The notes: generated by a model not told the origin, from the sequence alone. Counted from the first letter of the stretch, positions 52,456 to 60,901 are shown. The stretch is DNA of 64,000 nt from BOG-908 sp963848205 (GCA_963848205.1 CAWKCV010000002.1:206702-270701); one strand, 5' to 3'. Made by a program: numbers and translations.

Positions 52456-53472
52456 ATGATCGACGCCGCGGCGCTGCATCGCGCCACCCTGACACTGGAC
52501 AGCCACATCGACATTCCCTGGCCGCATACGCCGGACCCGTTCACCCAGACCAGCCGGCACGTGGATTTGCCGAAGATGCGGGCGGGCGGGCTGGATGCCG
52601 GCTGCTTCGTCGCGTTCGTGCCGCAGTCGGGGCGGACGGCGGCCCAGGGCGACGAAGCCTGGCTGCGTGCGACTGCCATGCTGCGCGCGATCCGGACCAT
52701 GGGTGACACGCGTGGTGGCATCACCGCACGCGTCTGCAGCTCGGCCGACGCGATCGAGCAGGCGCATCAGGCCGGCGCGCTGGCGGTGGTGCCGGCCGTG
52801 GAGAACGGCCATGCGGTGGGCGGCGACCTCTCCCGCCTGGCCAAACTGCGCGACCTTGGTGCGATCTATATCACGCTCACCCATAACGGGCACAATCTAC
52901 TGGCTGACAGCGCCAATCCGCGGCGCGACCTGGGCGATCAGGAAAGCCTGCATGGGGGGCTCTCACAGCTTGGCCGCGAGGCGGTGGCGGAAATGAACCG
53001 CCTGGGCATCCTGGTGGACGTCTCCCATCTATCGCGCCGGTCAATGCTGCAATGCGTGCAATTGTCACGCAGCCCGGTGGTGGCCACCCACTCCTGCGTG
53101 GCCTCCCTTTGCCCGCACCCCCGCAATCTGGACGATACCCAGCTCGACGCGCTGCGCGATACCAGCGGTCTGGTGCAGATTACCGCAATGCCGCCGTTCC
53201 TGCGGCCGCGCGGGCGTGCGGACGACACCGGCGTGAGCGACCTGTGCGACCACATCGACTACGTCGTGCGGCGGGTGGGGCTGGCGCATTGCGGCATCAG
53301 CTCGGATTTCGACGGCGGCGGCGCCATCACCGGCTGGAAGGACGCGGCCGAGAGCGGCAACGTGACGGAAGAACTCGTCCGGCGCGGCTACGGCCACTCG
53401 GAGATAGCGGCACTTTGGAGTGGAAACTTCCTGCGCGTGATGCGCGCCGCGGAACAGATTGCCGCGCCTTGA
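52456..53472 (+). CDS. Membrane dipeptidase family (M19) metallopeptidase
   Basis: A 338-residue dinuclear zinc dipeptidase of the renal dipeptidase family. Ligand motifs are DSHIDIP (H17, D19), the bridging Glu in VPAVENGHAVGG, DVSHLSRRSM, ATHSCVASL and SSDFDGGG. Bacterial members cleave dipeptides, including D-residue or beta-lactam-like ones. No signal peptide or lipobox is seen, so it is probably cytoplasmic. It is the last ordinary chromosomal gene before the att-like tRNA fragment. Confidence 0.93.
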   Translation: MIDAAALHRATLTLDSHIDIPWPHTPDPFTQTSRHVDLPKMRAGGLDAGCFVAFVPQSGRTAAQGDEAWLRATAMLRAIRTMGDTRGGITARVCSSADAIEQAHQAGALAVVPAVENGHAVGGDLSRLAKLRDLGAIYITLTHNGHNLLADSANPRRDLGDQESLHGGLSQLGREAVAEMNRLGILVDVSHLSRRSMLQCVQLSRSPVVATHSCVASLCPHPRNLDDTQLDALRDTSGLVQITAMPPFLRPRGRADDTGVSDLCDHIDYVVRRVGLAHCGISSDFDGGGAITGWKDAAESGNVTEELVRRGYGHSEIAALWSGNFLRVMRAAEQIAAP

Positions 53473-53570
53473 GACCAAGCCTCGAACCCGACCCGCCGTG
53501 CGGCCGACGGTTGGAGAAGCCTTTTCCGGCAGGGCGACATCGCTCTGCCCGCGAAAGCGTTGTAGATAGC

Positions 53571-53617
53571 TGGCGCACCCGGAAAGACTCGAACTTCCAA
53601 CCCCCAGATTCGTAGTC
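53571..53617 (-). other. 3' half of a tRNA-Arg(ACG)-like gene: probable attachment site (att) of an integrated element
   Basis: On the minus strand the sequence runs from an anticodon loop CTACGAA through TCTGG, a T arm with TTCGAGT and acceptor strand CGGGTGC to a discriminator G and an encoded CCA. The 5' half (GCACCCG acceptor, D arm, matching anticodon stem) is missing. Identity stopping in the anticodon loop is the classic footprint of tyrosine-recombinase integration into a tRNA gene. The element should lie to the right, where the integrase begins 165 bases away. Confidence 0.8.
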
Positions 53618-53628
53618 GTGAGATCGGC

Positions 53629-53738
53629 CATAACCGGGCATAACCATCGTCACCAGGACTGCCCCGATTCTAGGAAAGATGCAAGCCCCATCCTGCAACG
53701 TTATGGATTGTGCGTCACAGACCATAACATGCCATAAC
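53629..53738. repeat. 10-bp-phased CATAAC repeats next to att: candidate integrase arm sites
   Basis: CATAAC occurs at 53629, 53639, 53723 and 53733, two pairs each with exact 10-base spacing, plus an inverted GTTATG at 53700-53705. Phased short repeats between att core and int are typical of arm-type sites bound by the N-terminal domain of such integrases. Confidence 0.6.
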
Positions 53739-53781
53739 AGGGCAATCCGTTACCCCAGTGTTACCCACGGAGAGCCCCCCG

Positions 53782-55152
53782 GTGCCGAAGGTCAAGCTCA
53801 CCGATGCGGCCGTGCAGAAGTACAAGGCCGGTCCGGGCGTGCGCGTGGAATATTTCGACATCCTGCTGCCTGGCTTCGCGCTGAGGGTCGCGGGACCGAC
53901 GAAGCGGACCTCCGAGGTGCGCAAGACCTGGGTGATCTTCTACCGCCATGAGGGCGTGCAGAAGCGCCTCACGCTGCCGAAGCCCTACCCCAAGCTGGCG
54001 CTGGCCGACGCGCGCCGGCAGGCCGCGGCGGCATTCGAACTGGTCTCCAGGGGGATCGACCCGGGCGCGGCACCGGTCAAGGAAGCCGTGGTCGAGGCGC
54101 AGGCGAAGCCGACCTTCGGAGACGTGGCGGAGGCCTACCTCTCGGGCGGCATGAAAGGACGGAAGGGGCGGCCGCTGGCGGCCCGCTACGTGGAGGAGAC
54201 CCGCCGCAACATCGAAAACCACGCGCTACCAGCGTGGCGCGAACGACCACTCGACGCCATAACGCGACGCGACGTGATCGCCCTCCTCGATCGCGTTGCC
54301 GAGGTCTCCGATCCCCAGGACCCACCCCCGCCCAATGGCCGGCAAAAGGGAGGCCCGATCGCCGCGAACCGCGTGCTGGCCGCCTTGCGCTCCACCTTCA
54401 ATTGGGCGATCCGGCGGGACCTCGTCCAGGCGAACCCCTGCGCGTTGGTCGAGCCGCCGGGCCAGGAAACGGAGCGCGAGCGGACGCTTTCGGCCGAGGA
54501 GATCGTGGCGGTCTGGTGCGCGCTGGTCGCGGCCGCATACCCGTTCGGGAGCTACCTGCAGGTGCTATTGCTGACTGGTCAGCGCCGGACGGAGGTGGCC
54601 GGCATGAGGTGGGACGAGATCGACAAGGCGACGCGCGATTGGGCGATCCCCGCAGACCGGACCAAGAGCAAGCGCGAGCACATGGTCCCGCTCTCGCCTC
54701 AGGTGTCGGCGATACTAGATAACATTCCGCGCAAATCGATCGTCGTGGACGGCAAGACACGGCCCAGCCCCTTCGTGTTCACGACGGACGGGACGCGCCC
54801 GATCAGCGGCTTCTCGAAATTCAAGAAGGCGCTCGACCTCTCGATTGCCGAGGCCCTCAAGCAATCCGGATCAGACCCGATCCCGCCGTGGCGGCTCCAC
54901 GACCTCCGCCGGACTTGCGGCACCGGCATGGGCCGCTTGCGTGTCGGCAGCTTCATCATCGGCCGGGTGCTCAACCACGCCGCAAAGGGCGTGACCGACC
55001 GGGTCTACGACAAGTGGGAGTATCTCGAGGAGAAGCGGGCCGCCCTACGTGCTTGGGGCGATGATTTGGCGCGGCTCGTGAGCCCACCCGTGCCGCAGGC
55101 AACTTCCGGCTCCAGAAGCGGGATCAATCGCTCCCGTAAACGGCCGAATTGA
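53782..55152 (+). CDS. P4-type tyrosine integrase
   Basis: A 456-residue site-specific recombinase. The N-terminal arm-binding DUF4102 domain (KLTDAAVQKYKAGPGV, then KRLTLPKPYPKLALADARRQA) is followed by a core-binding domain and a catalytic domain. The tetrad is R268 (TGQRRTE), H373-x-x-R376 (HDLRR), H399 (VLNHA) and Y409 (RVYDKW). GTG 53782 has GGAGAG seven bases upstream and is preferred over GTG 53758. All catalytic residues are intact. It sits beside a tRNA-Arg 3' fragment and defines the left edge of an island. Confidence 0.94.
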   Translation: MPKVKLTDAAVQKYKAGPGVRVEYFDILLPGFALRVAGPTKRTSEVRKTWVIFYRHEGVQKRLTLPKPYPKLALADARRQAAAAFELVSRGIDPGAAPVKEAVVEAQAKPTFGDVAEAYLSGGMKGRKGRPLAARYVEETRRNIENHALPAWRERPLDAITRRDVIALLDRVAEVSDPQDPPPPNGRQKGGPIAANRVLAALRSTFNWAIRRDLVQANPCALVEPPGQETERERTLSAEEIVAVWCALVAAAYPFGSYLQVLLLTGQRRTEVAGMRWDEIDKATRDWAIPADRTKSKREHMVPLSPQVSAILDNIPRKSIVVDGKTRPSPFVFTTDGTRPISGFSKFKKALDLSIAEALKQSGSDPIPPWRLHDLRRTCGTGMGRLRVGSFIIGRVLNHAAKGVTDRVYDKWEYLEEKRAALRAWGDDLARLVSPPVPQATSGSRSGINRSRKRPN

Positions 55153-55404
55153 CGTAGCAGGCCCAGGTTCCGCCGTCGAAGGACCGTGAGCCGTCGATCC
55201 ATCCCGACGCCTGTCACCTCATGTCGAACCGCTCATGAAGCTACCTGGCGAGCGGCGCCTGCAAGTCCGCGACTTCGACAGGAGGTAGGATGATCGCCGA
55301 TTGGCGGATCCGCAAGCCTCCCGGCCGGGCACGCGTGAGCTCGACGTCCTTCATGTCTTCTAGGATGATGGGACGCCAACGCGGGACCATTCGACCCGAG
55401 GCCT

Positions 55405-55497
55405 GCCGCCATGCCCCCTCGGTCCGAGCGCGCGCACCGGGTTGCCCACGCCGCTGCTGACCGGGCCACCCAGCAGCACACCGGCTGCCAGCGCGAA
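55405..55497 (-). pseudogene. Aquaporin (MIP family) fragment
   Basis: On the minus strand one frame reads FALAAGVLLGGPVSSGVGNPVRALGP, broken here as FALAAGVLLGGPVSSG and GNPVRALGP. That is the second half-helix of an aquaporin with the NPA box altered to NPV. Neither end continues as an aquaporin. Aquaglyceroporins occur in arsenic operons, which would fit the metal-resistance remnants around it. Between 55153 and this fragment nothing else is recognisable. Confidence 0.5.
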
Positions 55498-55530
55498 GTC
55501 GATTGCCAGAGCCGGCGTGCCTTTCCCGCT

Positions 55531-55803
55531 GTCTCCGTTCTGGTGATCATCGGGCTGCTACTCGCGCGTGCCTTCGGCTGGCTATGGATGGACCCACTGG
55601 CCGGCGTTGTCGGCGCCTGCGTGATTGCGAGCTGGTCCTACGGGCTGGTCCAAGATACCGGCGCCATCCTGCTCGACATGGTGCCGGACCGGCGCGTCGC
55701 CGACGGCATGCGCCAGGCGGTCGAGGCGGAAGGCGATACCTTGCCCCTCGCCACGGTGCGCGTGGTGTTCGCAGTGCACGGTCGCCATGGGTTGCTTGCG
55801 TGA
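55531..55803 (+). pseudogene. Cation efflux protein (DmeF/CDF) fragment
   Basis: The segment FGWLWMDPLAGVVGACVIASW and DTGAILLDMVPDRR matches the last transmembrane helices and start of the cytoplasmic domain of DmeF-type CDF transporters for Co/Ni/Zn. The first four helices are missing, and after EAEGDTL the family sequence stops and a short unrelated tail follows. It is tail-to-tail with the permease gene, whose 3' end runs antisense through it, marking a deletion junction near 55745. Confidence 0.65.
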
Positions 55804-56880
55804 CAGCATGAACAGGCCGGAAGTTAGGATGGCGAACGCAACGTTGAGCCAGAACGTGTAGTTCAGCGAAAAATGCACCATTTCGGCGTGCATGTTCGGC
55901 CGCTGCCGCGGAATCCAGCCCAATGCATTGAAAACCGCATCCATGATCAGCGCCGAGATCACCATCGTCGCGTAGAACACGCCGGCGATGTAGGCGGCCA
56001 TCTTCCAGCCGTAGTAGCGCCGATAGACGTCCAGCAGCGGCAGCACGATCAGGTCGGCATAAAGGAAGGCCAGCACGCCCCCGAAGCTGACGCCGGCGCC
56101 CCACAAAACGGCGGCCATCGGCACGTTGCCAATCGAGCAGACAAACGAGAACACGGCGACCAGCGGCCCCAGAAGCGCGTTGGCCGGAACCTGTATCCAT
56201 GGGCTGGCGCCTTTGACGAACAGGGCCTGCCAAACGCCATTCGGCACGAGCACGGAGAGAGCGCCGGCAATCAGGAAGCCGAGCACCAGGTCCTTCCACA
56301 GCATGGACCAGTCCATGACGAAGCTCTGGGCCACGCGCACCCAGGTCTCGCGGCGGGACAGCTTCTCCATGACTGTGCCGCCGGCTTCTGCCGTGTCGCC
56401 ATGGTCATGCCCGCCGCCGGGCTCGGGGTGGTGACGGGCTTCCTCCACCAGGCGGGCGGGGTAGGTCAGCCGGACCACGACGGACAGGATGATCACGAGG
56501 ACCACGCCGCCGATCCACTCGCCTGCCATGAACTGCCAGCCCATCAGCAGATAGAGGACGATGCCCAGCTCTGCGACCAGGTTGGTGGACGCGAAGATGA
56601 AGGCGAGACTGGGGATCAGCGCCGCGCCCTTCTTGAACAGCGTGCGGCTGACGGATGCCGAGGCGTAGGAGCAGCTTGAACTTGCGGCTCCCGCGGCCGT
56701 CGCCAGCGCGATTTCGCGCGGGCCTGCCCGCCCGAGCGCGCGGCTCATCGTCTCCTTCGACACCACAGCCTGCAGTACGGCGGAAATGGCAAAGCCTAGC
56801 ACCAAGCTCCAGCCCACCTGCCAGAACATGCCGAAAGCCATCAGGAGCGCCTCGCCGACGCGATGCAGCAGGTCAGTCAT
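55582..56880 (-). CDS. Permease of the ArsP/DUF318 (SO_0444-like) efflux family
   Basis: A 432-residue polytopic protein with eight or more membrane helices and the family signature AGAASSSCSYASASVSRTLFKKG containing the conserved cysteine. A His-rich cytoplasmic loop (HHPEPGGGHDHGDTAE) separates two halves, and the second has FVCSIGNVPMAAVLW. Such permeases export organoarsenicals or metals; the MerR gene upstream points to metals. A Shine-Dalgarno AAGGAG precedes the ATG at 56880, although the regulator frame runs into it without a stop. The last ~75 residues are antisense to the dmeF fragment, so the natural stop is lost. Confidence 0.82.
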   Translation of the reverse strand: MTDLLHRVGEALLMAFGMFWQVGWSLVLGFAISAVLQAVVSKETMSRALGRAGPREIALATAAGAASSSCSYASASVSRTLFKKGAALIPSLAFIFASTNLVAELGIVLYLLMGWQFMAGEWIGGVVLVIILSVVVRLTYPARLVEEARHHPEPGGGHDHGDTAEAGGTVMEKLSRRETWVRVAQSFVMDWSMLWKDLVLGFLIAGALSVLVPNGVWQALFVKGASPWIQVPANALLGPLVAVFSFVCSIGNVPMAAVLWGAGVSFGGVLAFLYADLIVLPLLDVYRRYYGWKMAAYIAGVFYATMVISALIMDAVFNALGWIPRQRPNMHAEMVHFSLNYTFWLNVAFAILTSGLFMLSRKQPMATVHCEHHAHRGEGQGIAFRLDRLAHAVGDAPVRHHVEQDGAGILDQPVGPARNHAGADNAGQWVHP

Positions 56881-57295
56881 GGCCGCTCTCCTTCGAGGGA
56901 CAGGAGATGTCCCAGTCAGTTCATCCAGGATCGGGCAGTCTGGGCGATGATCGCCGTGGCATTGCTCGGCCGCGTGCTCGATTGCAGCCTTCATGGCCTG
57001 AAGCGCCGCAATCCGCTCATTCAGTTCGGCCGTATGCTGGAGGGCAAGCGCCTTCACATCGGCACTACTGCGCTCCTTGTCCTGCCATAGGGCGAGCAGG
57101 CGCCCAATCATGTTTATAGAGAAGCCGAGCGCCCGAGAGCGTCCAATGAAGCGCAGAGTTTGAATGGCGACCGCATCGTAGCTGCGATAGTTCGCGGCCG
57201 AGCGCGCAACGGGCCGCACCATGCCGATCGTCTCGTAATAGCGGATCATCTTGGCCGAGACGCCTGAAGCGCGCGCGGCCTCGCCTATCGAACAT
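56881..57295 (-). pseudogene. MerR-family metal regulator, frameshifted at start and fused in frame to the permease
   Basis: The frame gives a MerR/CueR-like regulator: KMIRYYETIGMVRP, the dimer coiled coil and a C-terminal metal-type pair CHGDHRPDC. The canonical N-terminus SIGEAARASGVSAK is present in frame but has no start codon; an ATG at 57295 is one base out of frame, an extra T at 57292. Translation from ATG 57249 would lack the first helix of the DNA-binding domain. There is no stop before the permease ATG, so the frame continues into it. Either a damaged gene or a regulator-permease fusion. Confidence 0.65.
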
Positions 57296-57398
57296 CCAGA
57301 CTAGATCGGCGGAACATCCGTCGGATCAGCACGCCTCGGCACCGCCCTCATCATGTGGAACATGGTTGGTTAGCCTGTCAGTCAGCCCAATCACATGC

Positions 57399-57419
57399 AC
57401 CTTCCCATGATGGGAAGGT
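57399..57419 (-). promoter_or_regulatory. MerR-type operator
   Basis: Perfect ten-base inverted repeat ACCTTCCCAT/ATGGGAAGGT around one base. The arms ACCTTCCC match CueR/MerR-type sites, and a TTGACC -35 overlaps it on the minus strand, with the operator filling the spacer as expected for MerR promoters. It faces the merR-permease unit about 100 bases away. Confidence 0.75.
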
Positions 57420-57499
57420 CAACCCAGTTCCGAACCGTCGATCCACATTTCAGGCCTGCTTGGCTGAAGGAATTGGCCCGCATATGCTCAGCGAGCAGC

Positions 57500-58070
57500 A
57501 TCCCTGGCGCTGAAAGAGCGCTGGGGCTTTCCTTGCTCGCCCTCGGTGCCCGGCAATCGCGCGGTCACCAACATCCGCAACACGGCGTCGAGCTATTGGC
57601 GCGCCTGGATGAAGCCGGAGAACCGGTGCCTCGTTCCCGCAACTAGCTTCTGCGAATACGCGCCGGGCAAGCCCGCCGTGCCGCATTGGTTCGCGCTCGG
57701 CGAGGACCGGCCGCTTTTCGTCTTCGCCGGTCTTTGGCGGCCCTGGACTGGAGTGCGCGGCACCAAGGCGGACCCGGCTCATGGTGCGCACGAGCTGTTC
57801 GCCTTCCTGACCTGCGAGCCGAACGCTGTAGTGGCGCCGGTCCATCCCAAGGCCATGCCCGTCATCCTGACCACGCCCGAGGAGTGCGAGGCTTGGCTGG
57901 AGTTGGCTCATCACGTGCGACGCCGATGGCCTTGGATTGCGCTGCTTGTCGCGTCCGGAAATTTCCGGCCGTCTCCCGACGCAATGCCTGTCGGCAGCCG
58001 CTTCCTGCCTAAGCCCTATCACCCGGATCATGTCGTGAAGCACGTTCGCGAACTCGTCGAAGCCGGATAG
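57500..58070 (+). pseudogene. Chimeric remnant: SOS-associated peptidase (SRAP) middle joined to a response-regulator C-terminus
   Basis: From WGFPCSPS through VTNIRNTASSYWRAW, RCLVPATSFCEYA and APVHPKAMPVILTTPEE the frame is a SRAP (YedK/HMCES) protein, lacking its N-terminus with the catalytic Cys2. At about residue 118 of the frame from 57546 it changes to LELAHHVRRRWPWIALLVASG and RFLPKPYHPDHVV, the end of a receiver domain including the conserved KPY lysine. No start codon with a ribosome site is evident. The join is in frame, so a hybrid protein could be made, but neither activity should survive. Confidence 0.7.
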
Positions 58071-58560
58071 TCGGTCCATTCGGCGCCTGTCGCTCTGAGG
58101 ATTAATCAAGGCTTTAGGGTCGCAGCTCGACACGCCACGTCCTGCCGCCAAAGGGATCGCCCTGTATCCCGTCCACCCGCGCCGGACGTTCGCCGCAGTG
58201 CTAGACACCGCATCCGTTCCAGCACGGTTTCAGCATCGTTCGTGCATCGCGGTCGGCCGCAATCGGCACGCGCTGCAGGTGGACCGGGTGTTGCCGGCAC
58301 CTGCAGATGACCAGGAGCGACCAGCCTGGCAACGAAGCTAGCCGAGCGGACAGCATTGCCGGCGGGGTGGGAAGAACGGTTGAGGCAGCAACGGAGCCGT
58401 ACCGGCACCAGGCCGCAGCGGCAATTGCGCCCATCCAGCGGTTCGCCGAGCAGTCTTCTCCGCATTCCCTGCAGCAGATGAAGGACCAGGTACTATGCCT
58501 TCACAAACGAGGGCGCCATCTCACTACGGCCGTAAGCGTTCGGATCTCGCACCAGGTCGT
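58071..58560. other. No recognisable gene
   Basis: Both strands were read. Only short frames with no recognisable family signature are seen. Given the fragments on both sides this is probably degraded gene material. Confidence 0.5.
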
Positions 58561-59228
58561 CTATGGCGTTAAAGCGATTTGGTCGGCGGGAGCCTGCACC
58601 TGAGACATAATCGCGAGCGGCCGACCTTCGTTGTCCTCAACGAAGGCCATCCATTCCTCGGTCCCGTCTTCGTGGCGATGGATCATGTGCGGTGCGTTGA
58701 CAAAGGTGGCACCTCGCACGCGTAGCGCCTCGTGACTCGCCCGAATATCCTCGACTTTGAAGTATATTATGGATTCATGGTGACCTTCGTTTTCGCCTTG
58801 GCTCAGGAACAGTCGTATGCCTGAGCAGTCGAAGAAGGCGAGATCGCCGAACGAGTAGAGATACTTCAGTCCCAGAACCTCCTTATACCACTTGGTCGCC
58901 GCCACAACGTTCTTAACCGTAGGGGAAATTTGGCCGATCGATCCAAGTGGGGTTGATTGTCCATGGATGCCTCCTTCAAATAGAGATGAGATGTTCGTGC
59001 GATCCCGTTCCAGAGTTGAAGCTGAGCACGGTTGTCAAGGCCGACTTTCTGGAGTGCGTTGGCGACGTGATACTTGACTGCGTCAACGCTGATCTTCCGT
59101 CGCGTTGCAATTGCACGACTTGTCATTCCGTGGCGAATCGCCTCGACTACACGCCATTCGGCGGCAGTCAACGTGTCGTCGTATCGCGGCCGTCCTCGAT
59201 CTCTCTTAACCGGCATGTGCAACTCCAT
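58561..59228 (-). pseudogene. LuxR-type HTH regulator plus VOC (glyoxalase-like) domain, split by a one-base frameshift
   Basis: The 5' part (from 59228) is a LuxR-type helix-turn-helix: LTAAEWRVVEAIRHGMTSRAIA and ISVDAVKYHVANALQKVGL. It runs in frame to MDNQPHL at 58964, which has its own AAGGAGG five bases upstream. One base is then missing near 58944; in the next frame the protein continues GSIGQISPTVKNV, ATKWYKEVLGLKYLYSFG and LFLSQGENEGHHES, a VOC-fold metalloprotein-like domain ending at 58561. I believe HTH-VOC fusions of this layout exist. The break could be a sequencing indel. Confidence 0.7.
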
Positions 59229-59229
59229 A

Positions 59230-59666
59230 CTTCGCTGACCAGGGAATTACCCTTCCCCGATGTTCCAGGGCAGAAGTTCGGGAAGTCGAGTTGCCGGATG
59301 ACCGCTGACCATTCTTTCCAGCACGTCTCGAGGTGGGTGTATGGTTTGATAAAGTTCAGCTTCTCTGTCTCGATCAGCGATGCGACGATGGCCCATCTGT
59401 CAGCCCCACCATCGCTGCCAGCAAACAGCGAGTTCTTCCGCCCGAGACTCACCGGCCGAATGGCACGCTCGACCGGTTTGGTGTCGAGATCGATGCGGCC
59501 GTCGTCGAGGAACCGGCTCAGGGCAGTCCAAAGGCCAAGGGCATAGCGGATTGACGTGCAGGATGCCGCGAAACGCCTTGAGGTGCTCGGCCGGGCGCAT
59601 GGCCTTGCGGTCGGGCTCGTAGATGAACACGACGGCTGGCCACCCTGTCCGATGCAACGTTGTCAT
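59230..59666 (-). pseudogene. IS66-family transposase remnant
   Basis: Minus-strand pieces match IS66 TnpC: VVFIYEPDRKAMRPAEHLKAF with GILHVN (59545-59650), then, after an internal deletion and frame change, RFLDDGRIDLDTKPVERAIRP and LGRKNSLFAGSDGGADRW with VASLIETEKLN (59330-59530). No terminal inverted repeats are identified. It is a dead, internally deleted copy. Confidence 0.75.
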
Positions 59667-59815
59667 TAAAAGCGGTGCTGGCCGAGTTGTTCGGCGACTA
59701 CGACACGGTCCTGAGCTGCATCGGCTTCGCGGCCGGACCGGACACGCAAGCCAAGCTCGCGCTCGCGCTGAAGGTGCTGAAAGCCAAGACGGCGCAAGCT
59801 GATGATCTGCGCTGA
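59640..59815 (+). pseudogene. NAD(P)-binding (aromatic alcohol reductase/NmrA-like) fragment
   Basis: One frame reads LKAVLAELFGDYDTVLSCIG then FAAGPDTQAKLALAL, resembling the second beta-alpha unit of NmrA-type reductases, and stops at 59813. There is no start and no cofactor loop. Only a short remnant between the IS66 debris and the reductase gene. Confidence 0.35.
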
Positions 59816-59827
59816 TTCACAACGAAG

Positions 59828-60733
59828 TCACTGTGGTTTCATTGCTTGGATGCGCGATACATCAACAGGACGCTTTGACAGCGGTGCTGCCGCCACCAGT
59901 ACATCCACCAGAACCTGGCATTCGGCTTTTCCGGTCGCCAACACCTCGCGGAACCCGGCGACACGCGACATCGACCACAAGGTCGCCGCCATAACCGATA
60001 TCGGGCTGCCGTCCATCAGCTTCTTGGCACTTGGGTAGATCTGATAGCCAAGCCCCTTGATGAGATCGAAGCTTGCGTGGACGCCGCGCGCCAGGACCAT
60101 CGCCTCGCCCCATGACGCTCCGCCGCCGCGCCGTTCTGCGGCGACCGCCACGCTCTCGAACGCGATGCATAGTGGAACGTGGCAGCGAAGCCAAAGCGGC
60201 ATGTCAGGTTCAAGGGCGGCAGGCAGGCCGGCAGCAATGAACATGTCCACCCAGCGTTGCTCACTCATGATGGTCGTCTGGCCGGCACCGTCGATGGTCG
60301 CCTTGAGCCTGCCTTCGCCGTCCAACGTGGCTCTCACAAATGGCATTCCGAACGCGCAGCGCTCGGCGCCGACCGCGGCTTGCAGGCGCTCGGGATGAAA
60401 GGTGTTGAACATGAACTGAATGGATCTGGTCGCGCTGCGCTGCAAGGCCGGAAGCAGCGCATCCGTCTGGTGAGCCAGCAGAGTGACGATCAAGAGGTCA
60501 TAGGAGGTCTCCTCGTCCAGCTCATCGATCACTCGGACGCTTGCTTGCACGCCCTTGACGTCGATGATCCCGCTGTCGCGTTGCAGCTGCTGAAGCCTTA
60601 CGGAACCTGGCCTCGCGATGGCTGTAACATCGTGACCTCCGACGTGGGCTAACTGAAACGCGAAAGCGCTGCCAATTTTCCCCGCCCCAAGTATAGCAAT
60701 GCGAAGAGGTGAGGAGCGCGTAGATACGGCCAT
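59828..60733 (-). CDS. Ketopantoate reductase (ApbA/PanE) family protein
   Basis: A 301-residue NADPH oxidoreductase. The N-terminal dinucleotide loop is AILGAGKIGSAFAFQLAHVGGHDVTAIAR, typical of PanE/ApbA, and the C-terminal helical half includes the catalytic-type lysine region PSAKKLMDGSPISV. Sequence divergence in the middle makes true ketopantoate reductase activity unsure; many members reduce other 2-keto acids. It is divergent from a TetR gene, which probably controls it. No other pantothenate gene is nearby. Confidence 0.82.
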   Translation of the reverse strand: MAVSTRSSPLRIAILGAGKIGSAFAFQLAHVGGHDVTAIARPGSVRLQQLQRDSGIIDVKGVQASVRVIDELDEETSYDLLIVTLLAHQTDALLPALQRSATRSIQFMFNTFHPERLQAAVGAERCAFGMPFVRATLDGEGRLKATIDGAGQTTIMSEQRWVDMFIAAGLPAALEPDMPLWLRCHVPLCIAFESVAVAAERRGGGASWGEAMVLARGVHASFDLIKGLGYQIYPSAKKLMDGSPISVMAATLWSMSRVAGFREVLATGKAECQVLVDVLVAAAPLSKRPVDVSRIQAMKPQ

Positions 60734-60901
60734 GACCTAGCGCGCGCCCGTGGCGTGCTGAGGCGACCAATATCCGAGCCAGGAAAGAAACACGTCGCCC
60801 ATCGACCGCCCTCAGCCTCGCATTCTTACGTCGTCTGGATTAGACTTCGGCGATCGCGCGTTTCTGGTCAAGCGAAATCCTGCCGGTGTAAGAGTAACAG
60901 T

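Noticed and set aside
53571..53617. A complete tRNA gene
   Set aside because: Only the anticodon loop to CCA half is present; the upstream bases do not form the acceptor, D arm or matching anticodon stem, so it was called an att fragment.
55233..55550. A 105-residue minus-strand gene
   Set aside because: Its frame is not that of the recognisable aquaporin fragment and shows no family features.
57399..57419. Terminator hairpin
   Set aside because: No T-run follows, the arms match MerR-type operators, and it lies upstream of a merR-like gene.
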